Source: JAXLYX01 sp046351215 (GTDB lineage: Bacteria > Myxococcota_A > Polyangia > Polyangiales > Houyiibacteriaceae). From it: a stretch of 64,000 nt of DNA. Location: contig JAXLYX010000015.1 in the NCBI GenBank assembly GCA_046351215.1, positions 124,001 to 188,000 on the forward strand, written 5' to 3'. Each line of letters begins with the position of its first letter. The stretch's first letter is position 1. The position numbers and the translations under genes are program-made. The notes beneath the pieces were generated by a model that searched no databases, was not told where the DNA came from, and saw nothing but the letters and a program-made list of their open reading frames with translations. Below are positions 18,360 through 25,481 of the stretch, piece after piece.

Positions 18360-20405
18360 ATGAGCAAAGGATCCGCAGTCGTCGCGATCCTCATCGCCTT
18401 CGTGGGCGGCCTCGCCATCGGCAACATGGTGGGCGAGCGCCGCGCAGGGGGCGGAGAGGACGGAACCGAGGTCGCCGGTGACGAGGGCCAGGGCGCGTTG
18501 CCGCCGAACGGCCCCGAAGAAGCCGACCGTTACTTCGTCCCCGTGACGCGCGAGCAGCCGGCCAAGGGCCCGGCGGACGCGCTCGTCACCATCGTCCTCT
18601 TCAGCGACTTCCAGTGCCCGTTCTGCAGCCGCGTCGGTCCGACGCTCGAGCGCGTCATGAACGAGTACCGGGGGAAGGTCCGCGTCGTCTGGCGCAACCA
18701 GCCCCTCCCCTTCCACCAGAACGCCATGCCGGCCGCCGAGGCCGCGATGGAGGCGTTCGAGCAGGGGGGTAGCGAGAAGTTCTGGCGCATGCACGACCTG
18801 CTCTTCCAGAACCAGCAGGCCCTCGCGCGCCCGGACCTCGAGCGCTACGCGCAGCAGCTCGGTCTCGACATGACGAAGTTCCGTCGTGCCCTCGACCAGC
18901 ACACCCACCAGGCGGCGATCCAGGCCGACCAGCAGCTCGCCGGCAGCGTCGGCGCGAACGGCACCCCGGCGTCGTTCGTCAACGGCAAGCAGCTCATGGG
19001 CGCCGTGCCCTTCGAGCAGTTCAAGACGCTCATCGACGCCGAGCTCGCCAACGCCGAGCGCCTCGTCTCGAGCGGCACGCCGCGCAACCAGGTCTATTCG
19101 ACCATCATCCGCAACGGCCGCCGCTCGGCCGGTCCCCCGCCCGGCGCGCAGCCCCAGCAGCCGCAGCAGGCGCCTCCCCGTCCGGACCCGAACGCGGTCT
19201 ACCGCGTCCCCCTCCAGGGCAACGAGCCGCAGAAGGGCCCGAACGACGCCCTCGTCACCATCGTCGAGTTCAGCGACTTCGAGTGCCCGTTCTGCGGCCG
19301 CGTCGAGCCGACGATCACCCAGCTCATGCGCGACTACGGCAACGACCTCCGCGTGGTCTGGATGAACAACCCGCTCCCCTTCCACCAGAACGCGACGCCC
19401 GCGGCGAACGCGGCGCTCGAGGCGATGCAGCAGGGTGGCAGCGCCAAGTTCTGGGCGATGCACGAGAAGCTCTTCTCGAACCAGCAGGGCCTCACGCGTG
19501 AGAACATGGAGCGCTACGCCCAGGAGCTCGGCCTGAACATGGCCCAGTTCCGCGCCGCGCTCGACAACAACGAGCACCGCGCTGCGATCGAGCAGCAGCA
19601 GACCCTCGCGCGCGGCCTCGGCGCGTCGGGCACGCCCTCGTTCTTCATCAACGGTCGCAACCTCCGTGGCGCCCAGCCGATCGAGGCCTTCAAGGCCGTG
19701 ATCGACGAGGAGCTCCGCAAGGCCCGCACGCTCGTGCAGCAGGGCACCCCGCGCGCCCAGGTCTACGCGCGCACGATCGCGAACGGCGCGACCGCGCAGG
19801 TGATGCTCCCCGGCGCCGCCCCGAGCGCGCAGCCGGCGCAGCCGCAGCAGCCGCCCCCGGACCAGGTCTACAACATCCCCGTCCCGCGCACCGCGCCCTC
19901 GAAGGGCCCGGCGAACGCGCAGGTCACCATCCAGCTCTTCTCGGACTTCCAGTGCCCGTTCTGCTCGCGCGTGAATCCCACGCTCGAGCAGGTCGAGCGC
20001 GAGTACGGCAACCGCGTCCGCATCGTCTGGCGCGACTACCCGCTCCCGTTCCACCAGAACGCGATGCCCGCCGCGATCGCCTCGCGCGAGGTCTTCCGCC
20101 AGGGTGGCAACGCGAAGTTCTGGGCCTACCACGCCCTGCTCTTCCAGAACCAGCAGGACCTCTCGCGCGCGACGCTCGAGCGTCTCGCGCAGCAGGTCGG
20201 CGGCATCAACATGCAGCAGTTCCGCGCGGCCCTCGACGGCAACACGCACCAGGCGGCCGTCCAGGCCGACATGGACGCCGTCCGCCAGGCCGGCGCGCAG
20301 ATCGGCACGCCGTCGAGCTTCATCAACGGCCGCCTGCTCCAGGGTGCGCAGCCCTTCGAGGCCTTCAAGGCCGCGATCGACCGCGCCCTCGCCGAGCGCC
20401 ACTGA
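18360..20405 (+). CDS. Triple-domain DsbA-like thiol oxidoreductase
   Basis: A 681-residue protein with an N-terminal membrane anchor or signal (AVVAILIAFVGGLAIGNMVG). Three tandem DsbA/Thioredoxin_4 domains follow, each with a CPFC active site (residues 86-89, 309-312, 532-535; constant spacing of 223) and a cis-proline loop (GTPASF, GTPSFF, GTPSSF). All three copies keep LPFHQNA and a helical insert. Pro/Gln-rich linkers separate them. Each domain looks catalytically intact. Probably periplasmic, membrane-tethered, oxidising or isomerising disulfides. Start from the ATG after AAGGGA. Closed by twin hairpins and monocistronic. Confidence 0.92.
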   Translation: MSKGSAVVAILIAFVGGLAIGNMVGERRAGGGEDGTEVAGDEGQGALPPNGPEEADRYFVPVTREQPAKGPADALVTIVLFSDFQCPFCSRVGPTLERVMNEYRGKVRVVWRNQPLPFHQNAMPAAEAAMEAFEQGGSEKFWRMHDLLFQNQQALARPDLERYAQQLGLDMTKFRRALDQHTHQAAIQADQQLAGSVGANGTPASFVNGKQLMGAVPFEQFKTLIDAELANAERLVSSGTPRNQVYSTIIRNGRRSAGPPPGAQPQQPQQAPPRPDPNAVYRVPLQGNEPQKGPNDALVTIVEFSDFECPFCGRVEPTITQLMRDYGNDLRVVWMNNPLPFHQNATPAANAALEAMQQGGSAKFWAMHEKLFSNQQGLTRENMERYAQELGLNMAQFRAALDNNEHRAAIEQQQTLARGLGASGTPSFFINGRNLRGAQPIEAFKAVIDEELRKARTLVQQGTPRAQVYARTIANGATAQVMLPGAAPSAQPAQPQQPPPDQVYNIPVPRTAPSKGPANAQVTIQLFSDFQCPFCSRVNPTLEQVEREYGNRVRIVWRDYPLPFHQNAMPAAIASREVFRQGGNAKFWAYHALLFQNQQDLSRATLERLAQQVGGINMQQFRAALDGNTHQAAVQADMDAVRQAGAQIGTPSSFINGRLLQGAQPFEAFKAAIDRALAERH

Positions 20406-20425
20406 TCGTCTCCTCGTGAGGCGAT

Positions 20426-20459
20426 GACGAAGGCCCGCTCCTCGGAGCGGGCCTTCGTC
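20426..20459. terminator. Intrinsic terminator hairpin, copy 1
   Basis: Perfect 15-bp stem: left arm 20426-20440 (GACGAAGGCCCGCTC), loop CTCG, right arm 20445-20459, followed by GTTCC. It sits between the convergent triple-DsbA and amidase genes and could stop transcription from either side. Confidence 0.8.
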
Positions 20460-20473
20460 GTTCCGTCGCAGCG

Positions 20474-20497
20474 AGGCCCGCTCCCCGGAGCGGGCCT
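20474..20497. terminator. Intrinsic terminator hairpin, copy 2
   Basis: A second stem (AGGCCCGCTC paired with GAGCGGGCCT, loop of four) followed by TCGCGTTTCC. It is nearly identical to the hairpin 40 bp upstream, so the pair looks like a local duplication that reinforces the convergent terminator. Confidence 0.7.
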
Positions 20498-20544
20498 TCG
20501 CGTTTCCGTCCTCCCGAGAGGCCCCCGGCGGCCCGGCCCCGCGC

Positions 20545-22026
20545 TCAGAGCGGCGGCCGACGCTCGGCCCAGGGGCGCGCGGCCTCGAGCTGGCTCGCCA
20601 GGCGGAGCAAGGTCGGCTCGTCGCCGAAGCGACCGACGAACTGGAGACCGATCGGCAGTCCCGTCGCGCTCGTCGCGAGCGGCACGGACATCGCCGGCTG
20701 TCCGGTCTGGTTGAAGAGCATCGTGTTCGGCGTGTGCTCGAGCGTCGCCTCGGCGAGCGTGTTCAGCACGAGCACGTGCGCGCGGCCCGGCGGGACGGCG
20801 CGGAGCGCCGCGAGACCGGCCTTCTCCCACGCCTTGAGGCCCGTCGCGCCGATGCGGACCGGCGGATAGGCGACGGTCGAGTCGAGGAAGACGTCGTATT
20901 CGTCGAAGAAGGGCGCCATGCGACGTGCGGCCGCGTGGATCGTGGCGCGCGCCTGCTCGAGCTCGCGCGCCGAGAGCGCGTTGCCGACCTGGGAAAGGAA
21001 CCAGGTCGTCGGCTCGAAGTCCTCGGGACGCGGCTTGCGGCCGGTCTGACGCTCCGTGTTCGCGACGGCGGTGGCCGTGCCGGCGGCGACGACCACGAGG
21101 TACGCATGGACGAGCGCGTGCTTGTCGAAGGGAGGGCGCGCTTCCTCGACGTCGTGACCGAGCGAGGCGCAGAGCTTCGCGGCATCCCTCACGGCCTCCG
21201 CACACTCCGGATCGATCCCCGAGCCGAAGAGGGAGGTCGGCGAGTAGGCGATCCGCAGGCGCGTCGGAGCCCGGCGCGACTCCTCGAGGTACGAGCCGTC
21301 GAAGCCCGGCGCGTAGTACGGCGCACCCGCCTCCGGCCCGTGGGTCGCGTCGAGCATGGCGGCCGTGTCGCGCACGCTGCGGCTGACGATGCCCTCGCAG
21401 ACGAAGCCGCTCCAGCCCTCGCCGACCTCGGGTCCGACCGGAGTCCGGGCGCGCGTCGGCTTGAGCCCGAAGAGGCCGCAATTCGCGGCGGGGATCCGGA
21501 TCGAGCCCCCACCGTCGCCGGCATGCGCCATCGGAACCATGCGCGCCGCGACAGCCGCCGCGGAGCCGCCGCTCGAGCCGCCCGGCGAGTGCGCCGTGTT
21601 CCACGGGTTGCGGGTCGGGCCGCGGAGCTCGGGCTCGGTCGTCCCGAGCAGACCGAACTCGGGCGTGTTGGTCTTGCCGACGATGATCACGCCCGCGCGC
21701 TTCATGCGCACGAAGAGCTCGCAGTCCCGCGTCGGGACGAAGTCGACGAGGGATCGCGACGAGCCCGTGTAGGGCTCCCCCTCGAGGTAGCCGTCGAGAT
21801 CCTTCACGAGGAAGGGCACGCCACGGAAGGGGCCGTCGGGCAGCTCGTTCTTCGCGAGGGCCCGCGCCTTCTCGTACATCCGGTGCACGACGGCGTTGAG
21901 GCGCGGATTCACGTCCTCGATGCGCGCGATCGCCGCTTCGACGAGCTCGGCCGGCGAGACCTGCTTGCGGCGAACCAGATCCGCGAGCCCCATCGCGTCG
22001 TAGCGTGCGTATTCCTCGAACTTCAC
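20545..22026 (-). CDS. Amidase-signature hydrolase
   Basis: A 493-residue amidase signature enzyme. The Ser-cisSer-Lys triad is visible: Lys75 in FLVKDL, serines at 150-151 in GGSSGGSAAAVA, and nucleophile Ser174 in GDGGGSIRIPAANCG. Length and motifs fit 6-aminohexanoate-cyclic-dimer hydrolase/aryl amidase types rather than GatA, and no gatB/gatC is nearby. Cytoplasmic. The substrate cannot be deduced. It is convergent with the triple-DsbA gene, and its upstream region faces the divergent hotdog protein. Confidence 0.88.
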   Translation of the reverse strand: MKFEEYARYDAMGLADLVRRKQVSPAELVEAAIARIEDVNPRLNAVVHRMYEKARALAKNELPDGPFRGVPFLVKDLDGYLEGEPYTGSSRSLVDFVPTRDCELFVRMKRAGVIIVGKTNTPEFGLLGTTEPELRGPTRNPWNTAHSPGGSSGGSAAAVAARMVPMAHAGDGGGSIRIPAANCGLFGLKPTRARTPVGPEVGEGWSGFVCEGIVSRSVRDTAAMLDATHGPEAGAPYYAPGFDGSYLEESRRAPTRLRIAYSPTSLFGSGIDPECAEAVRDAAKLCASLGHDVEEARPPFDKHALVHAYLVVVAAGTATAVANTERQTGRKPRPEDFEPTTWFLSQVGNALSARELEQARATIHAAARRMAPFFDEYDVFLDSTVAYPPVRIGATGLKAWEKAGLAALRAVPPGRAHVLVLNTLAEATLEHTPNTMLFNQTGQPAMSVPLATSATGLPIGLQFVGRFGDEPTLLRLASQLEAARPWAERRPPL

Positions 22027-22169
22027 GGCTCCACCTCGGATCCCGCATGGTCGGGCCCCGCCCTCCGGGCGTCAATGGCGACGCGCGCGCGGAGGCCGCG
22101 CGTGTCCACGACGGATGCCCTTCCCTCGAGGGCCTGGCGACGCTATGGGACGGCACGACGGAGGAAGCC

Positions 22170-22682
22170 GTGCCCCAGCCGAATCGCCTCGAGAAGGCCC
22201 TCGCGCCCCTGAACCGCCTTCCCGCTCCCCTGCGGAAGTCCTCGCTCTCGCTCGTCCTCGGCCAGGCCGTGCCCTTCGTCGGCACGGCGGGCCTCGTCGT
22301 CGAGGAGCTCTCTCCCGAGCGCGCCGTCGTCCGCGTCGCGAACCGGCGGCGCGTCCAGAACCACATCCACGGCGTCCACGCCGCCGCGATGGCGCTCCTC
22401 GCCGAGACCGCCACCGGCTTCGTCGTCGGGATGAACGTACCGGACGACAAGCTCCTCGTCGTGAAGTCGATGAAGGTCGACTTCAAGACGCGTGCGACCG
22501 GAGGGCTGCGCGCCGTCGCCACGCTCACGCCCGATCAGCGCGAGCTCGTGCAGCGGGCGGAGAAGGGCGAGGTCCACGTCGCGATCGAGGTGACGGACGA
22601 GGAGGGGAAGCAGCCCGTCGTCTGCGAGTTGGTCTGGGCGTGGCTGCCGAAGAAGAAGGACGAGGCGAAGGCCGCGGGCTGA
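22170..22682 (+). CDS. DUF4442 hotdog-fold protein (thioesterase-like)
   Basis: A 170-residue hotdog-fold protein. GTG start at 22170 after a strong GGAGGA site; a longer in-frame extension upstream is unlikely. NHIHGVHAAAMALLAETATG is the central helix of the PaaI/DUF4442 fold, and the strands KSMKVDFKTRATGGLRAVATL and GEVHVAIEVTDEEGKQP follow. Members hydrolyse or bind acyl-thioesters; the substrate is unknown. It diverges from the amidase gene. Confidence 0.8.
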   Translation: MPQPNRLEKALAPLNRLPAPLRKSSLSLVLGQAVPFVGTAGLVVEELSPERAVVRVANRRRVQNHIHGVHAAAMALLAETATGFVVGMNVPDDKLLVVKSMKVDFKTRATGGLRAVATLTPDQRELVQRAEKGEVHVAIEVTDEEGKQPVVCELVWAWLPKKKDEAKAAG

Positions 22683-22696
22683 GGGCCATCGGCCAA

Positions 22697-23404
22697 CTAC
22701 AGCGGCAGCCGCAGGCGGTACTCGCTCGTCGGGATCGACTCGACCTTCTCCGGGTCGAGGAACTTCTTCACGCTGCTCATCATGCGGCGGAAGCGCGTCT
22801 TGAAGAGCGCCTCGTCGCCGTCCGCGGCGTACCAGACCTTCGGATCGAGGAGCGCATCGTGGGGAAAGCCCTCCTCCACGATGCCCTCCCAAGCCGGTGC
22901 ATCCTCCGTGAGCGGCTCGCGGACGACGTTGCGGACGTAGTGGAACGTCGACTGCGTCTCGATCGCGACCGGCACGTGCTCCTCGCGCCAGATGCGGCGC
23001 CACTCGCCCGCGGAGAGTCGCTCCGGCCGCTCCAGGAACGCGACCACGACCGGATCCGGCGTCCGCTCCCCGAGGGGCGCCACCCGGGTCGAATTGGGGA
23101 GCGCGACGTGCGGATCCACCCGGTAGCCGGCGAAACGGGGGGCGACCTCGCGGAGCAGCTCCTCGACCGCCGGGACCTCCGCCATCGTCTCGGTGAAGAC
23201 GGAGACGAGGCCCACGATCGGCCGCTCCTGCCTCACGCGACGGGTGGCCTCCGCGTAGGCGACGTGCTCGTCGGCGAGGTGCAGGACGAGCCCCGACACG
23301 CCGAGCGCGAGCAGCCGGGGCGCGAGCTCCTCGCGCACGCGGGTCGCGAGGCGGGCCCGATCCTCGGGAGGATCCGCGAAGAGCACGAAGACCGACTTCT
23401 CCAT
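22697..23404 (-). CDS. EthD-domain dimeric alpha/beta-barrel protein
   Basis: A 235-residue protein with an EthD-like segment (WRRIWREEHVPVAIETQST followed by YVRNVV) in the second half, and an N-terminal half that looks like a second ferredoxin-like repeat. ATG at 23404 follows GGGAGGGA. EthD proteins are small accessory or enzyme domains in oxidative catabolism. Last gene of a NUDIX-GMC-EthD operon (19 bp after the oxidoreductase), so it may act with that flavoenzyme. Confidence 0.7.
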   Translation of the reverse strand: MEKSVFVLFADPPEDRARLATRVREELAPRLLALGVSGLVLHLADEHVAYAEATRRVRQERPIVGLVSVFTETMAEVPAVEELLREVAPRFAGYRVDPHVALPNSTRVAPLGERTPDPVVVAFLERPERLSAGEWRRIWREEHVPVAIETQSTFHYVRNVVREPLTEDAPAWEGIVEEGFPHDALLDPKVWYAADGDEALFKTRFRRMMSSVKKFLDPEKVESIPTSEYRLRLPL

Positions 23405-23423
23405 CGTCCCTCCCCGAGCCCGC

Positions 23424-24941
23424 TCAATCGAGCTCACCGTCCCGGAACCAGGCACCGAACCGCTCGCCCATCATGAGGACAGTGAGGTTCGTGTTCGCGC
23501 TCGTCATCGTCGGCATCAGGCTCGCGTCGACGACGAAGAGCCCATGAACTCCTCGCACACGACCCTTGGAGTCGCAAGCAGCGTCGGGATCGCCTTCGCG
23601 CCCCATCGGCGCGGTTCCCGCGGGGTGGTACCCGGAGCCGCAGAAGCGATGGACGTGCTCCGCCAGCTCGCGACGGGAGGCGAGGATGCGCTCGTCGGGG
23701 AAGACGATGCGGGCGAGCCCCTTCATCGCGTCCGAGGTGGCGAGGAGCCAGGCGAGCTCGAGCGCCTCGGCGAGCTGCGCGCGATCCGTGGCGTCGGCGA
23801 GCAGGTTCGACTCGATCCGGGGCGCGACGCGGGCGTCCGCTCGCTCGAAGCGCAGCGTCCCGACGGACCTCGGCTTCCCGACGGCCGCCATGATCGACAC
23901 CATCGGCACGGTCTCGTCCCCGATCGGGACGCACGAACCGGGCTGCACGAGCATGTCGTTCGCCCGGTCGCTTCCGGCCGCCGAGTAGCGCAGCACGGTC
24001 TGGATCAGCGGATCGCGCGGGCCGATCAGGCCTGCGCGCGGTCTCAGGAAGATGGCGGAGCCCGGATGGTCGAGCAGCCGCGCGCCGACCGCGGGGACGT
24101 CGGCGACGAGCTCCACGCCGAGCCGCGCGACCTCCTCGCGAGGGCCGATGCCCGAGCGGAGCAGGATGCCGGGCGTCCCGATCGCGCCCGCCGAGAGGAC
24201 GACGCGCCTCGCTCCGATGCGTTCGATCGAGCCGTCGCGCTCGACCTCGACGCCCACGACGCTCCCGTTCTCGACGAGGACGCGGCGCACGAGCGAGCGA
24301 GGACGGATGCGGAGGTTCGGCCGCGCCCGCACGACCGCGGTCAGGTAGCAACGGCCGGCCCCCATCCGGACGCCGTCGACCTTGTTCATCGCATGCGGGC
24401 CGACGCCGCTCGTGGTCGGATCGTTGGCGTCGAACGCCTCGGCGTAGCCGAGCTCCCTCGCCGCCTCGACGAAGGCCGCCTGCCAGGGCACGAGCTCGGC
24501 CGACGCGTGGCGGCGGATGGGGATCGGACCGCCCTTCCCGTGCCAGGCGTTCTCGACGTCGAGATCGTCCTCGAGCGCTCGGAACGCGGGCAAACAGGCC
24601 GCGAACGTCCAGTCGACGAGGCCCCATTCGTCGTAGTCGTAGGGCTGCCCACGGAGCGCGATGCAGGTGTTCACCGCCGACGAGCCGCCGATCACCCGAC
24701 CTCGGGGGAAGGGCATCGGGAGCGAGCGCGTGCTCGGCGCGTGGTGGTAGCCCCAGTCGTGGGCACGCATCGAATTGCGCGTCCCGTCGACGACGTCCGG
24801 CGGGAGGTCCTCGGGAAGCGGGTAGTCGGGGCCGGCCTCGAGCAGCATCACGTCCAGCGCCGAACGCTCGCTCGCGCGCGCCGCGACGATGGCTCCCGCC
24901 GATCCCGCTCCGACGACGACGGTGTCCGCATGGATCGACAC
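23424..24941 (-). CDS. GMC-family FAD-dependent alcohol oxidoreductase
   Basis: A 505-residue glucose-methanol-choline family flavoprotein. GTG start at 24941 follows an AGGAGGAGA site. The ADP-binding motif is VVVGAGSAGAIVAA. The signature loops RGRVIGGSSAVNTCIALRGQ and SAGAIGTPGILLRSGIG, and the C-terminal catalytic His region (GSGYHPAGTAPMG, then ANTNLTVLMMGER), are all present. Likely a choline-dehydrogenase-like alcohol oxidase or dehydrogenase; the substrate is unknown. Second gene of the operon, 11 bp after the NUDIX stop. Confidence 0.9.
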   Translation of the reverse strand: MSIHADTVVVGAGSAGAIVAARASERSALDVMLLEAGPDYPLPEDLPPDVVDGTRNSMRAHDWGYHHAPSTRSLPMPFPRGRVIGGSSAVNTCIALRGQPYDYDEWGLVDWTFAACLPAFRALEDDLDVENAWHGKGGPIPIRRHASAELVPWQAAFVEAARELGYAEAFDANDPTTSGVGPHAMNKVDGVRMGAGRCYLTAVVRARPNLRIRPRSLVRRVLVENGSVVGVEVERDGSIERIGARRVVLSAGAIGTPGILLRSGIGPREEVARLGVELVADVPAVGARLLDHPGSAIFLRPRAGLIGPRDPLIQTVLRYSAAGSDRANDMLVQPGSCVPIGDETVPMVSIMAAVGKPRSVGTLRFERADARVAPRIESNLLADATDRAQLAEALELAWLLATSDAMKGLARIVFPDERILASRRELAEHVHRFCGSGYHPAGTAPMGREGDPDAACDSKGRVRGVHGLFVVDASLMPTMTSANTNLTVLMMGERFGAWFRDGELD

Positions 24942-24952
24942 GGTCTCCTCCT

Positions 24953-25399
24953 TCAGCCGGCGCGCGGCACGGCGAGCGCGATCCGCGCGAGCTCGAGGAC
25001 GTTCACGGGCGCGTCGTGCCAGGGGCCGTCGTCGAGTGTGACCCAACGGTGCTCGGTGAACTCGGCGTTCGGGACGACGTCGGTGGTGTCGACGTCGATC
25101 ACGAAGACGAAGTTCATGTGCAGGCCCTTCTTGCCGGCGACGTGCTCCTCGTAGCCGATGAGCCCGGGGGGCGTCCCCGTGACGTCGGAAGCCTTCGGGA
25201 AGACGCCGGAGAGGCCCGTCTCCTCGCGGAGCTCGCGTACCGCGGCCTCGAGCGGGGTCTCGCCCGGCTCGAGCTCGCCCCCGGGAGGCAGCCAGGTGCC
25301 GAGTCGCGCGTGGCGGATGAGCAGCACGCGGTCGCCGTGACGCGGGTACACCGCGACCGAGAAGGCGCGACGCGGGATGGGATTCGTGGGGTCGATCAC
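24953..25399 (-). CDS. NUDIX hydrolase
   Basis: A 148-residue NUDIX domain protein with the complete box starting GGELEPGETPLEAAVRELRE and continuing ETGL. It hydrolyses nucleoside-diphosphate-linked compounds; specificity cannot be read. A single domain without extra elements. First gene of the operon that continues with the GMC oxidoreductase and the EthD protein. Confidence 0.9.
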   Translation of the reverse strand: MIDPTNPIPRRAFSVAVYPRHGDRVLLIRHARLGTWLPPGGELEPGETPLEAAVRELREETGLSGVFPKASDVTGTPPGLIGYEEHVAGKKGLHMNFVFVIDVDTTDVVPNAEFTEHRWVTLDDGPWHDAPVNVLELARIALAVPRAG

Positions 25400-25481
25400 G
25401 CGCCCATCATGCGGAAGCCCGACCGCCCCGTCGAGGGGAAGCCGGGCTCCGGGGGGCGGCGGGAAGAAGGCCGCGCGAGGC

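Noticed and set aside
23424..24941. GMC oxidoreductase as a cholesterol oxidase linked to sterol metabolism
   Set aside because: Motifs fit general choline-dehydrogenase-like GMC enzymes. It lies 26 kb from the sterol methyltransferase in an unrelated operon.
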